Of a stretch of DNA of 64,000 nucleotides, positions 32,061 to 46,260 are shown in pieces. The position numbers and the translations under genes are program-made. The first letter of the stretch is position 1; the number at the start of each line of letters is the position of its first letter. Origin of the DNA: Prevotella sp. GTDB lineage: Bacteria; Bacteroidota; Bacteroidia; Bacteroidales; Bacteroidaceae. Where the stretch lies: contig JAFUVB010000005.1 of assembly GCA_017471245.1 (NCBI GenBank), forward strand, positions 1-64,000, read 5' to 3'. Under the pieces are notes generated by a model. That model worked only from the letters and a program-made list of their open reading frames with translations, searched no databases and was not told the DNA's origin.

Positions 32061-34085
32061 ATGAAAACAAAAATGCTAACAATTGCGCTCGCCTTTGCGG
32101 CTTCAACGGCATGGGCGCAGAGCGGGACTTCTGGAATTGACCGGTCGAATCTCGACTTGTCTGTTCGTCCCGGAGACAATTTCTATCAGTATGCCGCAGG
32201 CGGATGGCTCAAGAACAATCCCCTTGATGCGGAGCATGTGGACAATGGGGCTTTCACCGAACTGAGTGAGCTGAGCCAGAAACGCATACAGGAGCTCATT
32301 CTGCAGTATGCCGACGGTAAGCAGGCGAAAGGCTCGCTGGGGCAGAAAATAGGCAGTCTCTACCGTTTGATGATGGATAGTGTGAGGCTGAACAAGGAGG
32401 GATTTGCTCCTATCAAGCCCACTTTGGCAAAGATTGCCGCCATCAAGACGCGCAAGGAGTATCAGCTGGTTACCGCACAGCTCGACCGCAGGGGAGAGAG
32501 TACGATGATGTTCGGCATCGGCGTGGGTGCCGACATGCGCAATGCCGATATGAACCTGGTGAGCATCGGACAGGGCGGACTGGGACTCAGCTCACGTGAC
32601 TACTACCTGAACGATGATGCCCAGACCGTGAAAATACGCGACACGTATAAGTCGGTGATGAAGAATCTCTTCAAGATGGTGGGCAACGATGAAGCTGCTG
32701 CTGAGAAGAAAATGCAGGCTGTGATGGCTATTGAGACGCGCATTGCGAAGGCAAGCTACAGCCGTGTGGAGTTGCGCGACATTGACAAGAACTATCACAA
32801 GATGACATACGCTCAGTTGGTGGAGGATTATCCTGGCATCGACTGGGGCAATGTGTTCCTTCTCTCCGGCTTCCCGGCATTCAATTTGGTTGACGTTGGT
32901 CAGCCGGAACCCATCCACGAGGTTGAGAAGATTCTGGCAGAAGCACCCTTGGAGGATCTGAAATCGTATGCCGAGATACGCGTGATCATGGGCGCGGCAG
33001 GACAGATGAGCGATGATTTCCGCAAGGAATCGTTCAGATTGAGCCAGGTGATGAACGGTGTTCAGCAGGATCGTCCGCGCTGGAAGCGTGCCGTTGGGCT
33101 GGTGAGCGGTGTGATGGGCGAGGCCGTGGGCAAGCTGTATGTGGAGAAATACTTCCCCGAAAGCAGCAAGCAGCAGATGCTCTCGTTGGTGAAAAACCTG
33201 CAAGTGGCACTGGCTCAGCGCATCGAAGAGGCCACATGGATGAGCCCGGAGACCAAGGCACAGGCAAAAGACAAGCTTGACAACTTCATCATCAAGATTG
33301 GTTATCCCGACAAATGGAAGGATTATAGCGGTCTTCAGGTTGACGAAAGCCTCTCGCTCTATGAGAACCTGCAGAACATCTCGGAATATATGACCCTTGA
33401 TGAGCTGCAGCGCAAGGTGAACAAACCTGTTGACAAGATGGAATGGCTGATGACACCACAGACCATCAACGCCTATTACAACCCGACAACCAACGAGATC
33501 TGTTTCCCGGCAGCCATCTTGCAGCCTCCTTTCTTCGACCCGAATGCCGACGATGCCGTAAACTATGGTGCCATCGGTGGCGTGATTGGTCATGAGATGA
33601 GCCATGGTTTCGACGATCAAGGCTCGCAGTTTGATAAGACGGGAAACCAGCACAACTGGTGGACAGAGGAAGACAAGAAGAACTATACCCAGCGCACCAA
33701 GGTGCTTGAAGACTTCTTCAGCACGGTGGAAGCTGTTCCCGGAAAGAACATCAACGGCAAGCAGACGCTCGGAGAGAATATCGGCGACAACGGCGGACTG
33801 AACGTTGCTTTCCGCGCATTGCAGAACACAATGAAGGAAAAGGCACTCGGCACCATCGACGGGTTCACTCCTGAGCAGCGCTTCTTCCTTTCCTGGGCTC
33901 GTGTGTGGGCAAGCAATATGCGCCCGGAATACGTGGACTATCTCATCACCGTGGATACCCATTCGCCCAACAAGGCTCGTGTGAATGCCGCTCTGCCTCA
34001 CATCGATGCATGGTATGACGCATTCAAGGTGAAGAAGGGCAACAAACTCTTCATCCCGAAGAAGAAGAGAGCCCACATTTGGTAG
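32061..34085 (+). CDS. M13-family (neprilysin-like) metallopeptidase
   Basis: A 674-residue protein with a signal peptide ending in AWAQ. Zinc ligands are His511 and His515 in HEMSH, with the third in the GENIGDNGG motif. The substrate-binding stretch NAYYNP and the closing CxxW-like end (RAHIW, without the Cys) are as in PepO-type bacterial enzymes. It degrades oligopeptides in the periplasm. No promoter is visible between the MATE gene and this one, only the heptamer repeat, so they may be co-transcribed. Confidence 0.94.
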   Translation: MKTKMLTIALAFAASTAWAQSGTSGIDRSNLDLSVRPGDNFYQYAAGGWLKNNPLDAEHVDNGAFTELSELSQKRIQELILQYADGKQAKGSLGQKIGSLYRLMMDSVRLNKEGFAPIKPTLAKIAAIKTRKEYQLVTAQLDRRGESTMMFGIGVGADMRNADMNLVSIGQGGLGLSSRDYYLNDDAQTVKIRDTYKSVMKNLFKMVGNDEAAAEKKMQAVMAIETRIAKASYSRVELRDIDKNYHKMTYAQLVEDYPGIDWGNVFLLSGFPAFNLVDVGQPEPIHEVEKILAEAPLEDLKSYAEIRVIMGAAGQMSDDFRKESFRLSQVMNGVQQDRPRWKRAVGLVSGVMGEAVGKLYVEKYFPESSKQQMLSLVKNLQVALAQRIEEATWMSPETKAQAKDKLDNFIIKIGYPDKWKDYSGLQVDESLSLYENLQNISEYMTLDELQRKVNKPVDKMEWLMTPQTINAYYNPTTNEICFPAAILQPPFFDPNADDAVNYGAIGGVIGHEMSHGFDDQGSQFDKTGNQHNWWTEEDKKNYTQRTKVLEDFFSTVEAVPGKNINGKQTLGENIGDNGGLNVAFRALQNTMKEKALGTIDGFTPEQRFFLSWARVWASNMRPEYVDYLITVDTHSPNKARVNAALPHIDAWYDAFKVKKGNKLFIPKKKRAHIW

Positions 34086-34119
34086 TTTGCTTGGGGATCA
34101 TATTCCTGAATTCAGTTTT

Positions 34120-34224
34120 CAAAAGATGATGCTTTGCATGTCAAAACATCATCTTTTGCGTGTTAGAACCATACGTTTGAGCAGGCAAAACCGTATGTTT
34201 TGCAGATTGAAACCATATCTTTTT
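34120..34224. repeat. 22-bp periodic repeat array (five units)
   Basis: Cores of the CAAAAnCATnnTTTTG type start at 34120, 34142, 34164, 34186 and 34208, exactly 22 bp apart. Same family as 11451-11577, but with more sequence drift. Confidence 0.8.
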
Positions 34225-34340
34225 TGAGGGCAGTGGGCTGTGGTTTCATGATGAGCCTTCAGCTATCCCCCTATGCCAAAACAAGAAATTATCTGTATAT
34301 GCGTGTAAGTGCCTAAAATAGAGGGCTTTATCAAATTTTA

Positions 34341-34571
34341 TGCGTTACTTGCTGCGTTACCTGCTGCGTATTTTCATTGAACATTTATCATTGAACATTG
34401 AGCATTGCATTATCAACGACTAATGGTCAATGGTCAATTATCAATTGTCAATGTTCAATGCTCAACGGTCAATTGTCAATGGTCAATGCTCAATGGACAA
34501 CGGTCAATGGTCAATGTTCAATGATAAATGGTCAATGAAAATACGCAGCAGGTAACGCAGCGAGTAACGCA
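34341..34571. repeat. Long inverted repeat between convergent genes
   Basis: The outer arms are TGCGTTACTTGCTGCG... at 34341 and its complement ending at 34571, continuing inward over about 65 bp with few mismatches. The inner part is made of heptamer repeats (ATTGAAC on the left, GTTCAAT on the right). It lies between the M13 peptidase (plus) and a GH43 gene (minus). No gene is seen in 34086-34648. Confidence 0.85.
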
Positions 34572-34648
34572 GAAGATTACGCAGGGTGTTTTTTAATTAA
34601 TTGATACTGAGTGACTTAAACGCAGTAACATATAAATGCTTTTTTCCC

Positions 34649-36331
34649 CTATGGTTGTTGAGCCGAAGCATAGAGCCCTATACACACGCCGATGAACCCT
34701 CCTGAGCGGCTGGTGCTCAGGTTCACTGCATCCACTCCCGACGCGATGGTTTTCCATTCGCCGCCTTGGGAGAAGAAGAACGAATAGTAGCGGCCGTCTC
34801 CCTCAATCTTCAGCTTCACGGGCTTGTCGGGATTGACTGTTGCTGAGCCGATGAGCGTGCGCTGGCGCTCAGCACGAGTCAGCGTAACGGCAGGTTTGCC
34901 GCCGAGAATGGTCTTTCCGAACACAAAGTTGAATTCCTCATTCTGGAGCAATGCCAGTCCTGCCATGTCTTTTTCTGATTTGGGAGCAAAGCTCACTTCG
35001 GTTTCAGCAGTGAAGGTGGTGTGCTGCTGGCGGCAGAATACAGCCGACAGAGGTTCGCGCTGGCTAATGTCTGCCTTGCTGGGTGTAATGGTCAGCCCGT
35101 TGCTTCCCCAATGATAGCGTTCCATTTCCGGGTTGCGCAGGAATATCCATCTTGAATCCAGCTTGTCGCCGTCGAAGGTATCGGTATATGTGAAATTGCC
35201 TGTCAGCAGGTTCTTTCCTGGTTGCAGCCCGGTCTTGTCAACCACAGTGGGAACCACTTTCCCCTTCTCCAGAATCTCCGGCCATCCGTCTTTCCACGTG
35301 ACAGGCAGCATATACGTGTCGCGCCCCGTGTTATAGAATGGTCCTTCGTAGGCGCGGCAGCCCAGGAACACAGCCCACCAACTGCCATCCTTTGCCTGCA
35401 GCAGGTCGGCATGTCCGGTGCTTGTCACGATGTCAGGACGGTCGGCAGGAACACCCGTGCGCTGTGTCAATATCGGATTGTTGGGGCATTCCTCCCAAAC
35501 GTCGGGGTTGGTGATGTCCGACTTCAGCGGTGCCCGGAAGATTACTTCCGAATGCCAGTCGCCAGTACCGCCCTCGGCGCACATCAGGTAGTAGTATTTC
35601 CCTATTCTGTAAAGATGGGGACCTTCAATCCAGATGGGCCGGGCTTCCACATGTGTGCCGCCGCGCACAATCTGGCTCCATGCCTTGCCGCCGTCCTTGG
35701 GCTTGATGATGCTGTCGCCTTTGGTGTCGAAGCGCAGGATGCGGATGGCGCGCTGCCCCTCATAGTCGGCTCCGCCTTCCACAGGTCCGTTGTGAACGAT
35801 ATATGCCTTTCCGTCGTTGTCGAAGAACAGTGATGGGTCGATGCCGTCGATTTCAGGCAAGCGTATGGGATCGCTCCAGCCTTTGGTCGGGTCAGTGGTC
35901 TTCACAACGAAATTACCCATCCGGATGTTGGTGGTAATCATGTAGAACGTCTTGTTCTTAGGGTTGTACTTGATGTCGGGTGCGAAGATTCCTTCAGAAA
36001 CGCGTTGCCCGTCCAAGGGAAGTTGCGATCTGCGGTCGAGCACATGACCTGCCTGCTTCCAGTTTACGAGATCTTTGCTTTCAAAGAGTGGCACGCCGGG
36101 AAAGAAGGCAAACGAAGAGTTCACCAGATAGTAAGTGTCGCCAACGCGGCAGAAAGAGGGATCGGGATAGAATCCTGCCAGGATGGGGTTGAGATACTGG
36201 CGAGCCGGATCGAAATCTTTTTGGAACCGCAGATCCTGTCCGCTGTATGTGAAATACTTGAAATTGGCATTCTGTGCCATAGCTGTTGTCATGCATCCAA
36301 ACATCAGCAGGGCGAATTTTATTCTTTTCAT
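34649..36331 (-). CDS. GH43 beta-xylosidase/alpha-arabinofuranosidase
   Basis: A 560-residue protein with a signal peptide ending in AMAQ. The five-bladed propeller carries the catalytic base Asp in GFYPDPSF, the modulating Asp in GIDPSLFF and the acid Glu in WIEGPHLY. Residues about 365-560 form a C-terminal beta-sandwich (GH43_C2/DUF1349-like: DTFDGDKLDSRWIFL). This pairing is typical of enzymes that cleave xylose or arabinose from xylo-oligosaccharides. The Met at 36331 fits the signal peptide; an upstream in-frame Met does not. It is the last gene of the accessory arm running from 43997. Confidence 0.92.
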   Translation of the reverse strand: MKRIKFALLMFGCMTTAMAQNANFKYFTYSGQDLRFQKDFDPARQYLNPILAGFYPDPSFCRVGDTYYLVNSSFAFFPGVPLFESKDLVNWKQAGHVLDRRSQLPLDGQRVSEGIFAPDIKYNPKNKTFYMITTNIRMGNFVVKTTDPTKGWSDPIRLPEIDGIDPSLFFDNDGKAYIVHNGPVEGGADYEGQRAIRILRFDTKGDSIIKPKDGGKAWSQIVRGGTHVEARPIWIEGPHLYRIGKYYYLMCAEGGTGDWHSEVIFRAPLKSDITNPDVWEECPNNPILTQRTGVPADRPDIVTSTGHADLLQAKDGSWWAVFLGCRAYEGPFYNTGRDTYMLPVTWKDGWPEILEKGKVVPTVVDKTGLQPGKNLLTGNFTYTDTFDGDKLDSRWIFLRNPEMERYHWGSNGLTITPSKADISQREPLSAVFCRQQHTTFTAETEVSFAPKSEKDMAGLALLQNEEFNFVFGKTILGGKPAVTLTRAERQRTLIGSATVNPDKPVKLKIEGDGRYYSFFFSQGGEWKTIASGVDAVNLSTSRSGGFIGVCIGLYASAQQP

Positions 36332-36426
36332 TTGTTTATATATGGATTTTGGGGTTATTGATATTGAGTCATGCTGATAACGCAAACGCTACAGATGACA
36401 GATGATTGCTCATGTGAATGAAACGA

Positions 36427-38616
<2,190 letters not shown>

Positions 38617-38750
38617 CTATTGATATTATTTGTTCGTCTTAATGAATGGCAGTCATTATCGTTGAGCGCTTTGACTTTCGTTTTTATATAAGAAGGAAAA
38701 AACAGCAAGGGTGGGCGCTAAATATAATAATGTGGAGAGAAGGTGATTCT

Positions 38751-40975
<2,225 letters not shown>

Positions 40976-40979
40976 GTTG

Positions 40980-43900
40980 TTATTCTCCTTTGGAATAGTC
41001 GAAGGCATCGATATCCACATAACCACCTGATTTCTTCGTGGCATAGCAGAAGATTGCGAACTTGGTACCCATGAAGAAACGTTGCCAGTCGAAACGCATA
41101 CGGTAGTCGGTAGTGCCGATCTTTGTCCATTGTTCACCATCGAGGCTGTAGTAGAAATTAGCTGAATCGTGACCGCCGCGCTCTCTAAGCTGGAAGTCGG
41201 CATCGATCCGCAGCCAGATTTTGTTGTTTTTCAGACTGATAGATTCTATGGTATTCTCTTCAACTTTCATCACTTCTTTGTCGCGGTCGGAGAGTTCCAC
41301 AGTCATTTCATTCATCTCAAGCATCACACACTTGCCCTTTTTCTTGATGACGAGAGCACCGGTGTCGCTGTTGAATGCAGCCAATCCGGCACAGTCGCCG
41401 TCTTTCATCTTCGTGATGTCCATGGCGATAGCGCCGCTGCATGTCGGTCCTTCCATGCGTTGAGTCAGCGTGTTGGGAGCAAGATAGATGTTGGGAACGA
41501 TGCGGTTGGTCTTTAGCCGCAGGTATCCGGGGCGCTGTGTGAGCGACCATGCTGCATCTATAGGATTGTGATTCCACTGCCAGTGCAGTCCCAGCTTCGT
41601 TTCCGTGAAATCATCACTTTTCACAATGCTTGTCGTTGGCTGTCCGCTGATAAGCGGACGTACGATGTCAGGCACTTTCCCATTCTCGTCGCCCAGCATC
41701 GGCCACCCATTTATCCAACGGCAAGGCATTACCGTGAGCACGCGACCAACGCCGCCCCTGTCTTGGAAGATGATTCCATACCAGTCGCCTTCTGGCGTGT
41801 CAACGATGGTTCCTTGTGCTTCATAGGAAAAGCCGCCGAATTCACTCTCCAGAATCACTTGCTTTTCATAGGGACCATGTATGTCATCAGCCCTGTAGCA
41901 CACCTCGCGACGATGCCTTCTAGGGGCATAGGTATGAGATATCATCAGCAGATAGTACTTTCCGTTATGCTTGATCATGCGACTTCCCTCCAAAAGACCT
42001 TGCTCATCGGGCTCGCGTTGGAAAATATGCTGGTGGGTTCCTTCGATGACATCAGAGAGATCGGGCTTCAGCTCCATCATCTCGCCTGTACCATAGATGA
42101 CATACACTCTGCCGTCATCATCGAAGAAAAGTGAGCAGTCGTGGAAATGCCGCATCCTTGACACGATGTTCCATGGTCCTTCAGCCTTCTCCGCAGAGAA
42201 GATATAGGTATCTCCCATGGCGCCGCGCTCGTTTGGAGCCAGCAGGGCGTAGAACTTCCCGTTGTGATATTTCAGGGATGTAGCCCATTGTCCTCTGCCA
42301 TAGGCTGTGCCTTGAAGCAAGTCATACTTTGGGGAGTCTGTCAGCCGGTCGAAGATATAGCCCACCGTTTCCCAGTTTTTCAGGTCTTTCGATCGCATGA
42401 TAGGGGCTCCAGGCATGAGGTGCATGGTGGTAGACACCATGTAGAACGTGTCGCCTACGCGGATAACATCAGGGTCGGGAACGTCTGACCATAACATGGG
42501 ATTCTGTATTTTCTCCATTTTCAGAGTCTCATAGTCTCCTAATGGTACCGGGTCTGCAGTGTATTTAGTTTGGGAAAGTGGCATGTTCACTTGCTGCAGT
42601 CCGCGCATTTCCCACCAGTCGAAGTTGAAGAGCTTCGGTCCCTTGCGACCTGTAAACACGAAACATAGGTCGTGGTGGCCACGGACGATGGAAGTGAGAT
42701 CGGTGGTCAGTGTGCACCACTGTTCCCAGCCGCCTGTGCCAGGTACTTCAAGGCGACCCAGAAGCTGCCCTCCTAAGCTGTCAATGCGAATCTCTATGGC
42801 ACCACCGCGCAAACCACTGGCTACGCGAGCCGTAAACATGCGTGGAGTTTTATCGCCGAAGTCTACATTTTGCAGCTTGATATAGTCACCGTTGTGGATG
42901 CTGGTAACGTATACGCCCACGGAATCATTCTGTTCCGTCTTCACGCCATGGCTGAATGCCATGGTCTCAGCCTCCACACGGCGATATGGGTCGAAATTGC
43001 CAACAGGTTTGACTCCTTCATCAGTCGGCATTATCTTTGGAAACCTACCGTCAGCATTATATTTGAACTCCTCTACCGCGACGCTGCGACCGAAGCCACC
43101 CCCATTTGGCAGTTTTCCAGTGTGGTAGAAGAAATAGTTGTGACCTTTAAATTCAGCTACCCCGCAATGGTTGGTAAATGAATTGGTATCGCAGAGCGGC
43201 ATGATTTCGCCTGCGTATGTCCAAGGTCCTGTGGGATGAGGGGCAGTAGAGTATGAAATATGCTCTGGCACACCGCCTGCTGCGTAGAGCAGATAATACT
43301 TTGAATCGGGAGATGAGGGGCGAGAGGTGACGGGAGCTTTCATAAGCCACGGACCTTCCACATAAGAGTCTTTATATTGTTTGCCTTTTTCGCGTTTGCT
43401 CATGGCGGGTGAGCCGAATGCCTCCTCTGTCATGGGCAGCATTCCCACTGTTCCCTCGTATGATATCATGTCACGGTTCAGTTTCAAATAGTATACTTGT
43501 GGATTTCCCCACATGAGCCATGTTTGTCCGTCATCATCAATCATCACGGTAGGATCGATGTGGTCCCACTTCCCATCCTCATAAAGCGGTTTGCCGATAG
43601 CATCGCGGAACGGGCCGGTAGGCTTGTCGCTGACTGCCACACCGATAGCCATGCCGCCCGACAGTTGCGAATGCGCGCATATATACCAAAAGAACTTTCC
43701 GTCGCGCTCTATACATTGAGATGCCCATGCACGGTCGTCTGCCCATGAGAATGACTCCAAGGCAAGCGGCGAACCATGATCAGTCCAGTTCACCATGTCA
43801 TCAGTGGAGTAGACGCGCCACTCCTGCATCCAGAAAAAATCTGCCCCGTCTTCATCATGGCCGGTATAAACGTACATGCGATCGCCTACGACAAGTGGTG

Positions 43901-43997
43901 CCGGGTCAGAGGTAAACCATGACTGAACAAACGGGTTTTGTGCATAAACTGCTAAAGCAACAAGGCTCTGAATCGTAAAAAGGATTGTTCTTTTCAT
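40980..43997 (-). CDS. Double GH43 enzyme with CBM6 between the domains
   Basis: A 1005-residue protein with a signal peptide ending in VYAQ. The first GH43 spans about 22-310 (base Asp in TSDPAPLVVGD, modulator in HIDPTVMI, acid Glu in YVEGPWLM). CBM6 follows at about 340-470 (YRRVEAETMAFSHGV...FNFDWWEM). The second GH43 spans about 500-800 (DVPDPDVIRVGD, HDCSLFFD, LLEGSRMI). The last about 200 residues form a C-terminal beta-sandwich. Both active sites look intact, so it probably combines arabinofuranosidase and xylosidase activities. An upstream in-frame Met at 44027 is also possible; the Met at 43997 gives the signal peptide. Confidence 0.93.
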   Translation of the reverse strand: MKRTILFTIQSLVALAVYAQNPFVQSWFTSDPAPLVVGDRMYVYTGHDEDGADFFWMQEWRVYSTDDMVNWTDHGSPLALESFSWADDRAWASQCIERDGKFFWYICAHSQLSGGMAIGVAVSDKPTGPFRDAIGKPLYEDGKWDHIDPTVMIDDDGQTWLMWGNPQVYYLKLNRDMISYEGTVGMLPMTEEAFGSPAMSKREKGKQYKDSYVEGPWLMKAPVTSRPSSPDSKYYLLYAAGGVPEHISYSTAPHPTGPWTYAGEIMPLCDTNSFTNHCGVAEFKGHNYFFYHTGKLPNGGGFGRSVAVEEFKYNADGRFPKIMPTDEGVKPVGNFDPYRRVEAETMAFSHGVKTEQNDSVGVYVTSIHNGDYIKLQNVDFGDKTPRMFTARVASGLRGGAIEIRIDSLGGQLLGRLEVPGTGGWEQWCTLTTDLTSIVRGHHDLCFVFTGRKGPKLFNFDWWEMRGLQQVNMPLSQTKYTADPVPLGDYETLKMEKIQNPMLWSDVPDPDVIRVGDTFYMVSTTMHLMPGAPIMRSKDLKNWETVGYIFDRLTDSPKYDLLQGTAYGRGQWATSLKYHNGKFYALLAPNERGAMGDTYIFSAEKAEGPWNIVSRMRHFHDCSLFFDDDGRVYVIYGTGEMMELKPDLSDVIEGTHQHIFQREPDEQGLLEGSRMIKHNGKYYLLMISHTYAPRRHRREVCYRADDIHGPYEKQVILESEFGGFSYEAQGTIVDTPEGDWYGIIFQDRGGVGRVLTVMPCRWINGWPMLGDENGKVPDIVRPLISGQPTTSIVKSDDFTETKLGLHWQWNHNPIDAAWSLTQRPGYLRLKTNRIVPNIYLAPNTLTQRMEGPTCSGAIAMDITKMKDGDCAGLAAFNSDTGALVIKKKGKCVMLEMNEMTVELSDRDKEVMKVEENTIESISLKNNKIWLRIDADFQLRERGGHDSANFYYSLDGEQWTKIGTTDYRMRFDWQRFFMGTKFAIFCYATKKSGGYVDIDAFDYSKGE

Positions 43998-44052
43998 ATT
44001 GATTCCAAATAAACTGATATTATTCATGACTTTCGAATCTTTATATTTTGCA

Positions 44053-44061
44053 GCAAAGTTA
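44053..44061 (-). promoter_or_regulatory. Promoter -7 element of the minus accessory arm
   Basis: TAACTTTGC on the minus strand, about 55 bp upstream of the double GH43 start. Confidence 0.6.
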
Positions 44062-44090
44062 CGACAAAAATCAGAGAATAACACTTCGAC

Positions 44091-44119
44091 GATGTATCAT
44101 ATTCTTTTTGTGATGTATC
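44091..44119. promoter_or_regulatory. Candidate operator: GATGTATC direct repeat
   Basis: GATGTATC occurs at 44091-44098 and 44112-44119, 21 bp apart (two helical turns), with a partial third (TGTATC) at 44126. It lies between the two divergent promoters of the accessory arm. Two-turn direct repeats are what an AraC-type output domain of an HTCS would bind; this is inference. Confidence 0.35.
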
Positions 44120-44169
44120 TTTTCCTGTATCTTTACATTACCTCGCTTGGCATACTGGGGATTTATTGT

Positions 44170-44178
44170 TATATTTGC
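44170..44178 (+). promoter_or_regulatory. Promoter -7 element of the plus accessory arm
   Basis: TATATTTGC about 38 bp upstream of the ATG at 44216. It is divergent from 44053-44061. Confidence 0.65.
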
Positions 44179-44215
44179 GAAAAACTAAGTAGTGAAATGT
44201 GAAAAGATAAAGATG

Positions 44216-46240
44216 ATGAAGACGAAAAACTCTTTGTTGATTCTCGCGGGGTTGCCTCTTGTGTTGTGGGCACAGAATCCCGTTATCCGCGACCAGTTCG
44301 CAGCCGATCCCACCGCGCGCGTATTTAATAATAAGGTATATGTATATCCCTCTCACGACATTGTTGCTCCCGAAGGACAGCGGCAAGACTGGTTCTGCAT
44401 GGCTGATTATCATGTGTTTTCCTCTAAGGATCTCATCAACTGGACCGACCATGGCGTGATTCTCTCGCAGGAAACCGTGCCTTGGGGGAAGTCCGACGGC
44501 TATTCCATGTGGGCACCCGACTGCGTTTTCAAGAATGGGAAGTATTATTTCTATTTCCCCAACGCTCCGAAGAACGGTCGAGGCTTTGCCATTGGCGTGG
44601 CAACAGCCGATAGCCCCGAAGGACCATTCACCTGCGAGCAGGAACCTGTCAAGGGTGTTTCAGGCATCGATCCGTGTGTGCTGCTTGATGACGATGGCCA
44701 AGCCTACATCTATTGGAGTGGCATGGGCATTCGCGGTGCCAGGCTGAAGGACAACATGAAAGAGCTGGACGGCGAACTGCAGGAAGTGAAGTTTCCCAGA
44801 CGGGAGGGCATGCCAGAGATGCCTCCAATGAAGGTGGGCGGACAGGAGATGAAAGGTCTGCCAGATGGATTTAAGGAAGGTCCCTTCGCCTTCAAGCGCA
44901 ACGGATGGTATTATCTCACTTTCCCTTGGGTGAGGGTTGAGAATGGAACGGAGACACTGGCCTATGCCATGTCGAAGTCACCCCTCGGACCGTGGGACTT
45001 TAAGGGTATCATAATGGCAGAACATGCCAACGGTTGCTGGACTAACCATCATAGCATCATGGAGTATCGTGGTCAGTGGTATATTTTCTATCACCATAAT
45101 GCCTATTCCCCATGGATGGACAAGAGGCGTTCTGCATGTATTGAGAGAATGAGCTTTAATGCCGACGGCACGATATGCGAGGTGAAACCGACACTTCGTG
45201 GCGTTGGAATCAACAAGGCAACAGATAAGATACAGATAGATCGCTACAGTGGTGCTTCCGCCAATGTGGAGATTGAATATCTCGATACGCTCAACCGTTT
45301 CCGTGGCTGGCAGGTGATACTCCCGCAGAAAGGCTCCTGGGTGCGCTATAATGATGTGGATTTCTGTTGTATTACCGATGGCTATGCCGTGGTATGTGCC
45401 AAGGCAAACAGCAACACCCGGTTTTGTCTCCGTGAGAAAACCGCTAACGGCAAGGTGATTGCCCGGTTCGCAGTGACCGTCAAAAGTGAAATGGGACCGT
45501 TCCGCCGTGATATGAGCGGGCAGTGGCTGACACTGACGGCACCATTGGAATACACTCCAAAGGGCATTGCCGATCTTGTGCTTACCTGCGAGGGTGATGG
45601 TGTTGATGTGGATTGGGTTTTGTTTAAGAACCGACCTCACTATTTCTCCTCAGTTTCCACCCCGAAGGCACAGCCAGATGAGAATGGATTCATTCGCCGT
45701 TGGATGTTGCTTGAGCCAATCAGCAAGCCCAACCGCTCGAATAATGTGTTTACAGAAACCTATTTGCGAGAGCATTTCTACATGGACTATTTCAAGGGGC
45801 AACAGACCATCTTGCCTAAAGAGGGGCAGAAAACCCGAGTGGGCAAGCAGACACTTGCCTGGCATGCCCTCGACAGCGAGAACTACAACGTGAAACTCTT
45901 CCGTTTTGCCGAGAAATGGGGACAGCAGACCTACGGTTCTCTGTTCTGGGCAGTGACTGTTATCGACTGTCCTGAAGAAATCCGCAATGTGCGATTGGCT
46001 GCCGGTTCCAACGGAGCGTCGGCATGGTGGCTCAATGGCGAGGAAGTTCTCATGCTTTCCGGCGACCGTCGCATGGTGGTTGATGATGGTATGTCACCCC
46101 GTGTAACCCTGAAGAAGGGGCGCAACATACTGCGCTGTTCGGTAATCAACGGCCCTGGGCTAAGCGATTTCTGCGTCCGCTTCCTCGATGAGGACCAGAA
46201 ACCCGTTACTGCTTTCAGTGTGATTAGTGATGTGAGATAA
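44216..46240 (+). CDS. GH43 enzyme with CBM6-like and C-terminal domains
   Basis: A 674-residue protein with a signal peptide ending in VLWAQ. The GH43 propeller has catalytic Asp in AADPTARVF, modulator in GIDPCVLLD and acid Glu in FKEGPFAF. A CBM6-like sandwich spans about 340-480 (WVRYNDVDFCCI...GDGVDVDWVLF), and a second sandwich of about 190 residues (RRWMLLEPISKPN...AWWLNGEEVLML) is of the type found at the end of several Bacteroidota hemicellulases. It probably removes arabinose or xylose. It is the first gene of the plus arm; the next starts 20 nt downstream. An in-frame GTG at 44192 is less likely as start. Confidence 0.92.
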   Translation: MKTKNSLLILAGLPLVLWAQNPVIRDQFAADPTARVFNNKVYVYPSHDIVAPEGQRQDWFCMADYHVFSSKDLINWTDHGVILSQETVPWGKSDGYSMWAPDCVFKNGKYYFYFPNAPKNGRGFAIGVATADSPEGPFTCEQEPVKGVSGIDPCVLLDDDGQAYIYWSGMGIRGARLKDNMKELDGELQEVKFPRREGMPEMPPMKVGGQEMKGLPDGFKEGPFAFKRNGWYYLTFPWVRVENGTETLAYAMSKSPLGPWDFKGIIMAEHANGCWTNHHSIMEYRGQWYIFYHHNAYSPWMDKRRSACIERMSFNADGTICEVKPTLRGVGINKATDKIQIDRYSGASANVEIEYLDTLNRFRGWQVILPQKGSWVRYNDVDFCCITDGYAVVCAKANSNTRFCLREKTANGKVIARFAVTVKSEMGPFRRDMSGQWLTLTAPLEYTPKGIADLVLTCEGDGVDVDWVLFKNRPHYFSSVSTPKAQPDENGFIRRWMLLEPISKPNRSNNVFTETYLREHFYMDYFKGQQTILPKEGQKTRVGKQTLAWHALDSENYNVKLFRFAEKWGQQTYGSLFWAVTVIDCPEEIRNVRLAAGSNGASAWWLNGEEVLMLSGDRRMVVDDGMSPRVTLKKGRNILRCSVINGPGLSDFCVRFLDEDQKPVTAFSVISDVR

Positions 46241-46260
46241 GTATAAACAAGAAAAACAAT

